The notes beneath the pieces are model-generated. The model was not told the DNA's origin. It worked only from the letters and a program-made list of their open reading frames with translations, and made no database searches. Below are positions 9,724 through 18,378 of a stretch of DNA of 33,698 nt, piece after piece. The DNA is from Chondrus crispus (Eukaryota; Rhodophyta; Florideophyceae; Gigartinales; Gigartinaceae): positions 7,347 to 41,044 of the forward strand of contig NW_005178491.1 of the NCBI RefSeq assembly GCF_000350225.1. Direction: 5' to 3'. The position numbers and the translations under genes were made by a program. The stretch's first letter is position 1, and each line of letters opens with the position of its first letter.

Positions 9724-11277
9724 ATGCCCAGGTACGCAAGCCACGCTGCAACGCGCCAGGCCGCTCATGATCAAATCGACACCATGTTCTCCGGCGGCCA
9801 CGCAGACGACTTGGACAGCTCCAGTACCTCTCTGCATCTAGACGAAGGCAATCCCAGCCTCAAGGTTGAAGGCAAGAACGTCTGGATCTATCATGGCACC
9901 AGCAGGAAGTACCAGTTGCGCAAGCTTTCCGACCTCACCACCGATGACCGTGTATTCACGCCAAGTGGTCATATCATTCTTTCCGATGCCGTCATCAAGT
10001 TATATAAAGCGTTTACCGGGGCTCTCGATGACAAGGGCTTTCGTCTGGACGGAAAGTTTGATTGCGCGAACGCCTACATCAAGACCGACATATCAAGGTC
10101 CAAGTTCGGCGATTTGCCCGAGGTCGAGGCAGACAACTGGTGTCCTTATTACTACAGGCACTCATCTAAGCTAAAAGGAAACCTCCTCTACGACAACACT
10201 CTTCCCGCCGCCCCCGCCGACCTTCCCAACAGGCGCGTTTCGTGCATTAACGTCAAGAAAGCAGGTGATCTATCCGAGCTTCTTCCCGATGGCCACGTGG
10301 TCTACTTGGGAGGTGGCCATGGAGAAAAGGACCTCCCTCGCCACCAACCTTGCTCCCTCGCTCCCAATCCGCACGCAAAGTACGTGCAGTACAAACCTCA
10401 CGCCCCGCTTCTAGGGCCCGGTGGCGTCGACAAGGGGGATCTCTACATCTCCTCTCCCTTCCCGCAGACTTGGAGAGCAACTGAACGTGGCCGCAATGTT
10501 GCCCTCGCAAGACTTCACAGTGGCCACTTCTTCTACTGGTCAACGAATTGCTCTCCGTCTCCTGGAAACCAGATCTCCCCCCTTCCTTTTCATGACATCC
10601 CAACGGATTCTTTTCGGGATCCAGCAGGAGTCAGATTTCAGTCTTGGCCCATCTACGTTGATGATGAGATTGTACAGCAATATGACATGTTTCAAGGAGC
10701 TTGGGTTATGCGCGGTACTCACTTGGTCCAGCACGTCAACGATCAAGACTACCCTGCTGGTGTGTTGGATCGTCTTCGAGGTGGGTTCTTCCGTACCTGT
10801 TCAAAAGAGGTTGTTCCATCCTTCGATCTCATATTGTCACGTCTGCTTAAAGCAAAGCAGTCTGTGGAGCGGCATGGAGGCAAAATGTTTGGTTTCATCG
10901 ACAAGCCAGGCGGAATCGTTCAGTGCGACATTCAAAGTCTTGCCACGTATCTCAGACTTCCCCTCGACGCTCTCCTAGCTTTTATCCCGGTTTACGCCTC
11001 TTCGTTCCAGTTGTTCGGAGGCACCGTCAACTTTCTTTGCATGGAGGAGATGACAGGAGTCTTTGAAATCACCAAGCCGTTGCCTACGGGCCCATGGATG
11101 CGCGGTCAATTGCACGACACCGGAACCGGCTTGCTTTATTTGTACTCAAACGACAAGTACTTTAGCGTTACCAGCAGAGACGGAGTCTCATGGATGACGG
11201 AATACACTGGTCCAGGTCTCTCGCTTAGGAAGGACCTAGTGCTAGCACCTCTCATAGCGGGCGTTTACACTTCCTAG
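9724..11277 (+). CDS. Orphan protein of 517 aa, function unknown
   Basis: This is an intact single-exon gene of unknown function. I chose the ATG at 9724 because the frame upstream of it has no ATG; the reading frame itself extends left to about 9619. The protein is soluble, with no signal peptide or membrane helix. It is rich in Gly, Asp, Tyr and Pro, with turns such as YLGGGHGEKD (about residue 197) and SFQLFGGTVNF (about residue 424). The C-terminal third alternates short hydrophobic strands with turns (GQLHDTGTGLLYLYSNDKYF, then SVTSRDGVSWMTEY), suggesting a beta-rich fold. Codon composition is even throughout, with no breaks, which suggests selection. A TATA box and a uORF precede it. 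A GC-rich short inverted repeat (GGGGCAGCCCC) follows the stop directly. It stands alone among repeats and may belong to a lineage-specific or element-borne family. Confidence 0.75.
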   Translation: MPRYASHAATRQAAHDQIDTMFSGGHADDLDSSSTSLHLDEGNPSLKVEGKNVWIYHGTSRKYQLRKLSDLTTDDRVFTPSGHIILSDAVIKLYKAFTGALDDKGFRLDGKFDCANAYIKTDISRSKFGDLPEVEADNWCPYYYRHSSKLKGNLLYDNTLPAAPADLPNRRVSCINVKKAGDLSELLPDGHVVYLGGGHGEKDLPRHQPCSLAPNPHAKYVQYKPHAPLLGPGGVDKGDLYISSPFPQTWRATERGRNVALARLHSGHFFYWSTNCSPSPGNQISPLPFHDIPTDSFRDPAGVRFQSWPIYVDDEIVQQYDMFQGAWVMRGTHLVQHVNDQDYPAGVLDRLRGGFFRTCSKEVVPSFDLILSRLLKAKQSVERHGGKMFGFIDKPGGIVQCDIQSLATYLRLPLDALLAFIPVYASSFQLFGGTVNFLCMEEMTGVFEITKPLPTGPWMRGQLHDTGTGLLYLYSNDKYFSVTSRDGVSWMTEYTGPGLSLRKDLVLAPLIAGVYTS

Positions 11278-11329
11278 GGGCAGCCCCCTCTGCTGCTCGA
11301 AACATGTAGACCAATTGAAGTAAGATTTC

Positions 11330-11765
11330 TATACATCTCTGCTTTTAAACTTCTCTGCTTTTCTGTGTCGAAACTTCTCTGCTTCTAAACTTCTATACTT
11401 CCATAATTCTCTGCATTCAAACGCCTCTGCCTCTGTGCTTCTATACTTCTCTGCTTTTAAACTTCTCTGCTTTTCTGTGTCGAAACTTCTCTGCTTCTAA
11501 ACTTCTATACTTCCATTCTTCTAAACTTCCATACTTCTCTGCTTTTAAACTTCTCTGCTTCTATACTTCTACACTTTTCTGCTTTCAAACTTCTCTGCTT
11601 CTCTGCTTCTAAACTTCTATACTTTTATACTTCTTATTCCTCTATACTAGCATACTCTTATACTTCTAAACTTCCATTCTTCTATACTTCTCTGCTTTCG
11701 TACTTCTATACTGCTCTGCTTTTAAACTTGTATACTTCTTAGTTATGGGATTCGCGGGATTCGCT
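11330..11765. repeat. TTCTATACTTCTCTGCTTTTAAAC-type minisatellite, left array
   Basis: Imperfect pyrimidine-rich units of about 8-16 bp (ACTTCTCTGC, TTTTAAACTTC, TATACTTC) form an array just after the 517-aa gene. Most of it (from 11386) is the left copy of a long direct repeat shared with 15169 onward. Confidence 0.8.
11386..11765 (+). repeat. ~380-bp direct repeat, copy A
   Basis: This stretch matches 15169-15548 without any indel that I could find (constant offset 3783) and with only a handful of substitutions (near 11639, 11650 and 11745). The pair brackets the RNB-family gene. Its interior is minisatellite, so the exact borders are uncertain. The right end is in GGGATTCGCGGGATTCGC. Confidence 0.8.
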
Positions 11766-12178
11766 GGATTCGCCCTAATCCCTGCTAATCCCACGATGGG
11801 CTAATCCCACTTTTCTGCTAATCGCATTTGTTTGAAATTACATTATTTTAAAAATTGCAATTCCATTTGCACTAATGTTTTCCAAATGTTTCTTTTTATA
11901 AACATGGGGCTTGGGGTGAATTAGTATTACTTTTACGTAACAGGACTATTGCTGCTAATTGTAATATTCTTTAGTACTTGGTGATGTGCTAATTGCTTTT
12001 TCCATTCCCATAGTACTTCATCGTAATTCGTAATGTCGTTTGGGTATAGGGAATATGCCTTACTCTATATTATAAAAGGGAATATCTCCTAATTATCTGT
12101 GAAAACCTGGTTCTACCCTGTGCGTATATTACTTTTCCACTTCTGCCCAAAGACTGGGCCTCGGCTTGCATCGCGTGG
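11766..12178. other. AT-rich 3' flank of the RNB gene
   Basis: No gene seen. The sequence changes from GGATTCGC units to AT-rich DNA. GGGTATAGGGAATAT near 12044 and AAAAGGGAATATCTCC near 12075 echo phrases near 8845-8870. Confidence 0.4.
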
Positions 12179-14413
12179 TTATCCGGTAACATCCATTGCC
12201 ATTTGTGTAGCAAATGCATCATGACGCATACTGTCTGGGCAAATCCAGGACAACGACAGATTCAGTTTCGATCCTGCTGCGATTCCACACGGAAGCATCA
12301 CGAAAATGCGAATTCCACTGCTATCTAATTGCACGAGGCATTTCTGGAAGGAACGGCATCCAGATGCCTGCATATCGTTGATGCGCGTTGTGTCTGGGTT
12401 CAAATCTGTTACGTCCGAGGGGTACCCCAACATCGTCCCCACTAGCGTCTTTTGAGTTTGGCCCTTCAGAAACTTGTGCGTATAATACTGCGTGATTCTG
12501 TCTTCCATCTGTATGCCACGGTGGTATTTGAGTGTGAAGTTGTTGTTCTCAATCTCCTCCATGATTTTCTCTCTTGTAAGATATCTGCGTGTTCGTCGCT
12601 GTGCATCCTTCCGTAGCTGTGCTTTCAGCTGTATGTGGTTGATCAGATCTGGCCCACGATGGACTGGAGAGGTAATCAAAGCACAGGCTTTTTCATCCTG
12701 GACGTGGTGAGGGAGGATCTCTGCACAGAACACAAAACTTGGAACACTATTCACGTCATCGGGTGCCATTTGGTTCAAAAAGCACATGGGCACGCCTCTG
12801 TCTTCGGCGTACCTAGCGCAGGCGATGTTTGCCGCCTTTTCCATCGACGAAATCAGTACGGACGCCCTTTTGGTGCGCACCCGAGGCGACACAGATATCC
12901 CCATGTGTTCTTGTGCATCAACGTTCAACTCGTGATAGTCAATGTATTCTTCTTCTTCCACGGCCTGAGGAAATGTTTGGTTCACCAGGTTATAGATACG
13001 CTTCAAATCGTTCATCTCCTCTGATTGTATCTGCTCTTCAGCCTCCACGTACGACAGTATCTTCGGCTTTGAGATGCGAGATAAGCATATGTGATAATCC
13101 GAATCGTTGATCATGCCATTCGAAATTGGGAAACGTACCGTGAGGGTGCAGCTTCCCCGCCACCCTGCCAGACTCGCCATTCTCGCAATAGCTTTTGGGA
13201 GCATCGTCATGTTTCCCGTTGGCAAGAAGTGCGTCCGCCCTCTCTCCATCGCTCCGCTCAGCAGAAGACTGTTCAGGTCATGACCGATGTATCTCGTTAC
13301 GTCTGATATATGCACAAACACATAATCTTGTTCACAATCTGCGTGCCTCCTGCCTACGCTTTCTCCCTCCCTTTCAAATTTCCCAATCGATACGGCGACG
13401 TTTCTGTCGTTTCTGTCCGCATGGTGGATAGAGTACGCCATGTGGTGACTGAATGTATGTCGCCATTCCGCGTCTTCGTCTGCTCTCCCATCCTCTTCAA
13501 AAAACATGGTTTCGGCGTACTCGACTTGTTGCGTACTGGCTTCACTTTCTAGGCACAACGCCCCCGCCATGAGTACTTTTTCGTCAAACGTATCCCGGAT
13601 CCCCAGCTCCTTGCAAATGCTTGCGGCAAACTGCCGAGTTATATCCAAGTTCATCAAAGACATACTCAGCCTCTTGCGATCTACCTCCTGAAAATGTTTC
13701 GTTGCTTCCAAGGTACTCAACAAATCTGAATCGTATGTTATCATGCCGCGGGCATCATGCGGGCTGAAGCTGCAGTTCTGGAGGCATGTGATGGTCTCCA
13801 TATACGTGTCATACGCTACATTCCAACTGAATATCTCTATATCCCCATAGTATACCGATTGCGCCAAGGTATACCACGCCACAGCCGGTTGCGTAGGGGT
13901 AGTGGCGCTGTCTGCATTCAACGCCTCGTTAGCCTTGTAAAACATTTCATACGGGTTCAGATACGGATTTGGATCGACTTGGGTCACTCTGGCGTCGCAG
14001 TTCAGCACTATAGCAGCGGCGAAGAGGACGGATGGCGCAGTGGCTCTTCCTGAGAACAGACGTGACGCCACGCGCTTCAACGTCACAGCTCCATCCTCCA
14101 TGAATGTATGATTTGATATGCGCACACCGCTTGCTAGACACAATCCATTCTTTTCAATTCCTTCAATAGTCCTTTCCTGCACTCCAAGCTTACTTCTTCC
14201 CTTTCTCCAGATTACGTGTAAAATTTTGATTTGCTCAAGGCTAGCTCTAGTCCCGAACCATCCCTTCACTTCAAGTATATCGTTCCCATCTTCAGTCGAA
14301 CACCAAACTTGTCCAAATCTGGCATACCTCCCTTGCACACCTAGTGACATCTGTACTTCGGGGATTGCTGTAAATAACACAATATCTCCGACATTAAGAC
14401 GTGATGAAGGCAT
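12179..14413 (-). CDS. RNB-domain (RNase II/R-like) protein, probably catalytically impaired
   Basis: The RNB family degrades RNA 3'-5'. The first ATG, at 14413, gives 744 aa. The reading frame starts a little earlier but without an ATG. Visible family blocks are VHISDVTRYIGHDL (about 367-380; family VHIADVS.YV), GRTHFLPTGNMTMLPKAI (family R..SVYL....PMLP), VLISSMEKAANIACARYA (family LIEE.M.LAN..VA) and TSPVHRGPDLINHIQLKAQL (581-600; family TSPIRRY.D.INH). The block that should carry the catalytic aspartates (family D...DIDDA) reads YSIHHADRNDRNVAV (about 327-341), keeping only scattered Asp. Catalysis is therefore doubtful, but RNA binding may remain. The N-terminal 120 residues hold small beta-strand-like segments (VGDIVLF, FGQVWCS). 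There is no clear transit peptide. The gene lies alone between two ~380-bp direct repeats. An organellar RNR1/Dss1-like role is possible but not shown. Confidence 0.75.
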   Translation of the reverse strand: MPSSRLNVGDIVLFTAIPEVQMSLGVQGRYARFGQVWCSTEDGNDILEVKGWFGTRASLEQIKILHVIWRKGRSKLGVQERTIEGIEKNGLCLASGVRISNHTFMEDGAVTLKRVASRLFSGRATAPSVLFAAAIVLNCDARVTQVDPNPYLNPYEMFYKANEALNADSATTPTQPAVAWYTLAQSVYYGDIEIFSWNVAYDTYMETITCLQNCSFSPHDARGMITYDSDLLSTLEATKHFQEVDRKRLSMSLMNLDITRQFAASICKELGIRDTFDEKVLMAGALCLESEASTQQVEYAETMFFEEDGRADEDAEWRHTFSHHMAYSIHHADRNDRNVAVSIGKFEREGESVGRRHADCEQDYVFVHISDVTRYIGHDLNSLLLSGAMERGRTHFLPTGNMTMLPKAIARMASLAGWRGSCTLTVRFPISNGMINDSDYHICLSRISKPKILSYVEAEEQIQSEEMNDLKRIYNLVNQTFPQAVEEEEYIDYHELNVDAQEHMGISVSPRVRTKRASVLISSMEKAANIACARYAEDRGVPMCFLNQMAPDDVNSVPSFVFCAEILPHHVQDEKACALITSPVHRGPDLINHIQLKAQLRKDAQRRTRRYLTREKIMEEIENNNFTLKYHRGIQMEDRITQYYTHKFLKGQTQKTLVGTMLGYPSDVTDLNPDTTRINDMQASGCRSFQKCLVQLDSSGIRIFVMLPCGIAAGSKLNLSLSWICPDSMRHDAFATQMAMDVTG

Positions 14414-15013
14414 TCTCTCACAGATATATCGTCCTTCTATACAAAAGCAACGAGTAAACGTGCGCAAGTGGTAGCTCTCTCTCTCTAAATCTCTCTCTCC
14501 ACCTCAGAATTGTTTCCTCATGTAAGTTCTACTAAGCTCTACTTATGAAGAAATCAAAAGAAGCTATCCTACTCCAAGTCAATGACGCGCCCATCTAAAA
14601 CTTGTGCCGTATGGAATGCGGTTCATCGCTCAAACGCCAAAACCGCCCAATGAAGAAAATTGCACACATTGAAAATACGCAACCGCTCCTATCGTCATGC
14701 TCCTATTGTAATGTTTTCCCCAAACGTAATAACAACCGCCTTTTCCCATTGCTCTTTTAAATATCTTCCTCTTTCAGGCAACATGTCATTCATGGCTCTT
14801 ACAACAATTTAACAAATTGTTATTTTAAGTATCATCCTCTCTCAGGCAACATGCCATTCATAGCTTTTACCTTCTTTTCGGCGGCTGGCAACCAGCTGTA
14901 CAACAATTTAACAAAAAACGGTACTCTACGTCAGCGTTGCTAATGCCCACGCATTTTTTATTTCTACTGCGCCCCCCTCCCCCCTCTGTACAGTACTCTA
15001 CCGTGGTCGTACT
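14414..15013. other. 5' flank of RNB gene; intergenic
   Basis: A CTCTCT run at 14476-14505 lies just upstream of the gene on its non-coding strand. Apart from the short duplication at 14755-14869 I see no gene or RNA. Confidence 0.4.
14755..14869 (+). repeat. Two 47-bp direct repeats, 68 bp apart
   Basis: The stretch TTTTAAATATCTTCCTCTTT onward at 14755-14801 recurs at 14823-14869 with about five changes; both contain TCAGGCAACATG.CATTCAT. ACAACAATTTAACAAA follows at about 14801 and again near 14899. Inside lies the small perfect inverted repeat AACAATTT-AAC-AAATTGTT. Confidence 0.75.
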
Positions 15014-15530
15014 TCCTTTTAAACTTCTATCCTTCTATACTTTTACACTTCTGAACTTCTCTGCTCTTAAAATTCTATTCTTCCATACTTCCCTGTTCTA
15101 AACTTCTATACTACTATCCCGCTCTGCTTTTAAACTTCTGCTTCTATACTTCTACACCGCTCTGCTTTTAAACTTCTATACTTCCATAATTCTCTGCATT
15201 CAAACGCCTCTGCCTCTGTGCTTCTATACTTCTCTGCTTTTAAACTTCTCTGCTTTTCTGTGTCGAAACTTCTCTGCTTCTAAACTTCTATACTTCCATT
15301 CTTCTAAACTTCCATACTTCTCTGCTTTTAAACTTCTCTGCTTCTATACTTCTACACTTTTCTGCTTTCAAACTTCTCTGCTTCTCTGCTTCTAAACTTC
15401 TATACTTTTATACTTCTTATTCTTCTATACTATCATACTCTTATACTTCTAAACTTCCATTCTTCTATACTTCTCTGCTTTCGTACTTCTATACTGCTCT
15501 GCTTTTAAACTTGTATACTTCTTAGTTAAG
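15014..15530. repeat. Pyrimidine-rich minisatellite, right array
   Basis: Same family as the array at 11330-11765: ACTTCTCTGC, TTTTAAACTTC and TATACTTC units. The part from 15169 is the right copy of the long direct repeat. Confidence 0.8.
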
Positions 15531-15548
15531 GGATTCGCGGGATTCGCG
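15169..15548 (+). repeat. ~380-bp direct repeat, copy B
   Basis: Partner of 11386-11765 at constant offset 3783. Outside it the flanking minisatellite units differ between the two arrays, so a specific ~380-bp block was copied rather than both arrays being uniform. Confidence 0.8.
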
Positions 15549-15710
15549 GGATTCGCAGGATTTAGGGATTTAGGGGATTAGGGGATTAGCAGGATTAAGG
15601 GATTAGCAGGATTAGGGGATTAGCGGGGAGTAAGGCTTTAGAAGGATTTGGAGATTAGCGGGATTAAGGGATTCGCGTGATTAAGGGATTAAGGGGATTA
15701 GGTCGTGATT
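15525..15710. repeat. GGGATTAG / GGGATTCGC short-unit array
   Basis: Tandem imperfect units of 8-10 bp (GGGATTCGC, GGGATTAGC, GGATTAAG). This is a strand-inverted relative of the CCTAATCC units at 7650-8345. Confidence 0.7.
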
Positions 15711-15825
15711 TTGATCGTGGGGAAGGGCTGCGTGGAACGCCGATGCGGGAATAGTTTTCACCGCGGTGGTGGTAGTCTTTTGAGTTTGGATCACACACAT
15801 AGCTCGCTTTCTACACCTCTCAATC

Positions 15826-16440
15826 ATGCACAAAGCGAGGATCGTGAACCGTCTAATTCCGGATGTAATCCCGTCTCCACCCTCCTCTCTCGAAGATCCA
15901 TTTTCTCCCGTTTCTCTCTCTTCTAGGATGAATTCTGCGTCGTCACAGCTCTCGGACACTCCAAGTGTCACCCCGCCTTCATCCCCGGAGATCGACTTTT
16001 GCCCGCCACCCATCCTTATCCGCTCTGCCGAAGTACGCGCCGCCTTTCTATCGCTGCATTCGGACCACGCCGCCTCCTCCTGCGAAGACCACGGCACGCA
16101 CCCCATCCCAACGCTTCCACACCCGGCTCTGCAGCCCGCACAGGAGAGCAGCGCAGTCTCCACCCGCACTCACAGCTCGACCTCGCCCTCGGGCAAATCG
16201 CCGGCGCCTCTAGGCCCGTCGTCTCGGCCTATCGTGACATGCTCCCCGACTCCGTCCGGCAGGGATACGCTCGCCGCTTCTCGTCTCCGTGCCCAAACCC
16301 CTGAAGCACTACCTCCAAGTCTTGCCCGCGCAAGGACGCCTCCGCGCCGTAGTTCTCGTCTCGCACGTTTGCATTCTGGCAGTCAAAGTCTGCACAAATG
16401 AACGAAAGGTCACTCCTCAAGCACATGAAAGCGAGTAGTA
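15826..16440 (+). pseudogene. Possible broken coding region, unknown product
   Basis: Two + frames look protein-like in turn. An ATG frame from 15826 (inner ATG at 15928) gives a Ser/Pro-rich N-terminus (PPSSPEIDFCPPPILIRSAE). A second frame then reads SQLDLALGQIAGASRPVV and SAYRDMLPDSVRQGYARRF to about 16285. After a one-base slip a third frame reads PKPLKHYLQVLPAQGRL to a stop near 16440. I do not recognise the protein. Either it is a decayed gene or one of the frames is fortuitous: the 191-aa frame from 15826 is open throughout, which argues for a Ser/Pro-rich real product. Confidence 0.3.
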
Positions 16441-16552
16441 GTAGTGCGATTCAAGTAGCAAAAGTTAGCCCGACATGAGTGAAGTCAATCCCACGAGGTG
16501 AAAATAAAAGCCAGCAATCGCGGGCAATGAGTGTTCTCTAAACTACCATGTT

Positions 16553-17068
16553 TTAGAGCACGCGTCCAAGGAGTCTCATGCGTGTAATACTCGCGCTCTG
16601 GTTCAGAAAGCGGCACCACTCAGCATATGCGCTGCTCAAAGGACCATTTCCTAAGTTTGTCTGTAAAATATCGCGTTGTTGTTTCCCTTTGCTCACAAAC
16701 TCGCTGGACGTAAAGCAACCCCCGAGATTGAAATATTCCACTACGAGTTTTGCGGACTGACCTCCAGCAACGTACCTTCCCGCAACAATCACAAGTCTGG
16801 TACACCGTCGTGCTCGCGAATGCTCACCAACGCAAATATTGTAGCGCGCCGCGAAGGATAGAAAGGTTCTCTCAGTCGACACGTGTTTTGTCTTCTTGAC
16901 AGGCTGAGGGGGGGTTAGGAAGTAGGGGAAGCGGAAAGGGAGGAAGGCCGCACGGACGGCTGTTGCAGTGCAGGCAGACCTGGTCCTCGCATTCTTTCTT
17001 TGTGTGGGCAGGGAGGGGGAGGGCGCTTTGGGAACGTTGTGAGAGAAGGCATGACCGCTGGCGAACAT
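16553..17068 (-). CDS. Hypothetical protein, 171 aa
   Basis: A - strand frame from the ATG at 17068. The N-terminal 60 residues are Pro/Arg/Ser-rich, somewhat like a targeting peptide. The C-terminal half is better formed (RLVIVAGRYVAGGQSAKLVV, then ILQTNLGNGPLSSAYAEWC). No family is recognised. The frame also extends upstream without an ATG. The overlapping + frames are less convincing. Confidence 0.25.
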   Translation of the reverse strand: MFASGHAFSHNVPKAPSPSLPTQRKNARTRSACTATAVRAAFLPFRFPYFLTPPQPVKKTKHVSTERTFLSFAARYNICVGEHSRARRCTRLVIVAGRYVAGGQSAKLVVEYFNLGGCFTSSEFVSKGKQQRDILQTNLGNGPLSSAYAEWCRFLNQSASITRMRLLGRVL

Positions 17069-17097
17069 GTTCGTCTTGATACACAATGTACTCGTGC

Positions 17098-17300
17098 GTG
17101 CACTCGTACGTACGCTACGGTACGGTGCCACGCCATGCGGAGCGGGACCGTACTACTGTACACTACTGTACACTACTGTACACTACTGCACTACTGTACA
17201 GTACTTACGGTACTACGTTACGCACAGTTCGGTACTGCACGGTATTGTACGAGTACGTACTGTACATTGCTGTATCTGCGCACGTCCCGTATGCGGTGTA
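17098..17300. repeat. GTAC-rich tract with CTACTGTACA tandem units
   Basis: CTACTGTACA-type units repeat in tandem at about 17150-17200 and GTAC occurs at very high density, so the region is full of overlapping small palindromes. The coding frames across it are Cys/Tyr-rich shadows on both strands. Confidence 0.7.
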
Positions 17301-17314
17301 TATCTGTGTACTGT

Positions 17315-17393
17315 ACAACGCCGGGCCCCGGCGTCATTGTAGTATATCTGTGTACAACGCCGGGCCCCGGCGTTGTACACAGATATACTACAA
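17315..17393. repeat. 57-bp near-perfect palindrome plus a direct-repeat copy of its core
   Basis: At 17337-17364 and 17366-17393 two 28-bp arms are exact reverse complements around a single C (left arm begins TTGTAGTATATCTGTG). The GC core CGCCGGGCCCCGGCG is also present just upstream at 17319-17333. This would extrude as a very stable hairpin or cruciform. Confidence 0.9.
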
Positions 17394-17886
17394 CGTCATA
17401 GAATTGCGAGAACTGCACACCTCATTACACCTGCGCACTGGGCCCTAGATGTCCATTGATGCATGCTGGGTCACTAAAGGCCCTCGTCGCCGTTCATTCG
17501 TGGGCCTTTTCATTGCTCATTGCCCTCGGCTCCATCGCATTTATATCTCGCCGCTTTCGCCGCATATCTCTCGCATATCTCTCTGTCGCCCCGTTCGACG
17601 ACCGCTTCATTTAAGTCGTTTCTTTATCCCGCCAAACGTAATTTCACGCGCACGCGTTTTCCTTGCATTTCCCGCCAAACAGATATTCCCCATATCTTCC
17701 CCCTTACATTCCTTATTCCTTATCATCCGTTACTGTTTTGTGCACATCAGACAGAGAAATAATGTGTACGCGGGGATATGCTCGAATTTGCGGCAACAAG
17801 CAAGAAGGGGGATGTGACAAGAGAACTCACTACCAATTCACTCATTCGTAGGAGGCTGTCATAGGAATGGAGGGAAAAGTGGAGGG
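17394..17886. other. Intergenic with two E2F-like motifs
   Basis: No supported gene. CCCGCCAAAC occurs at about 17629 and again, as TTTCCCGCCAAAC, at about 17678. This matches the eukaryotic E2F/DP consensus (TTTCCCGC). A TTTATATCTCG stretch precedes them at about 17540. Confidence 0.35.
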
Positions 17887-18204
17887 TTAGGGCATAACGT
17901 AGTAGTAGTTCGTGTTTATGTTGAATTGGAGGGAACCGTCTCCTTTTCGATTCTTCTTTTTTTGGTTCTCTCGGTTTATGAAGACACGTAGAGTAGTGAT
18001 TACACGGCGTTCCACACTTTCCAAGTCATCATGCCTTGATGATTTTGTTTTTGTGCAGCCCGAACCTGTTGAAAGGAGAAACCTCTGTACGGTTGTGTGT
18101 AGAGTATAGTCGAGAATGCTCAGATAATGACGTTTATTGTACTCTAGAAACCTACGGAAGCGAATATTGGTCCCATCTGCAGCTGCTACACCCAGTCTCT
18201 TCAT
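17887..18204 (-). CDS. Hypothetical protein, 105 aa
   Basis: A - strand ATG frame from 18204, divergent from the tyrosine recombinase gene and starting 22 bp from its hairpin. It is basic and Asn/Arg/Lys-rich (NRENQKKKNRKGDG near the C-terminus), with no recognised domain. The position suggests a shared divergent promoter region, but the frame may be chance. Confidence 0.25.
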   Translation of the reverse strand: MKRLGVAAADGTNIRFRRFLEYNKRHYLSILDYTLHTTVQRFLLSTGSGCTKTKSSRHDDLESVERRVITTLRVFINRENQKKKNRKGDGSLQFNINTNYYYVMP

Positions 18205-18225
18205 CAACGCAGTAGAGTGAGTGTG

Positions 18226-18267
18226 TTCTATATAAATGGAGGCCGTCAGGCCTTCATTTATATAGAA
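18226..18267. promoter_or_regulatory. 19-bp-arm hairpin enclosing TATA-like sequence
   Basis: Arms at 18226-18244 and 18249-18267 are reverse complements except for one G/T wobble, with a GTCA loop. Each arm contains TATATAAAT or its complement. It lies about 110 bp upstream of the recombinase ATG and could be a two-way promoter, a transcript hairpin or an element terminus. Confidence 0.75.
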
Positions 18268-18378
18268 CCAGTCAGGCCATCAGTGTCGTTGATCAGTGGT
18301 GCGAGGGTGTACGAGAAAACCCAAACAACTACCTTTTCAAGTTCGGGTCGGAGAAACAATGACATCTCCAGTTTGGAG

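Noticed and set aside
11386..15548. Classical LTR retrotransposon
   Set aside because: No TG...CA ends, primer-binding site, polypurine tract, reverse transcriptase or integrase is visible between the repeats.
17000..17448. Cys/Tyr-rich frames on both strands
   Set aside because: They come from the GTAC-rich repeats and the palindrome, with no protein-like composition.
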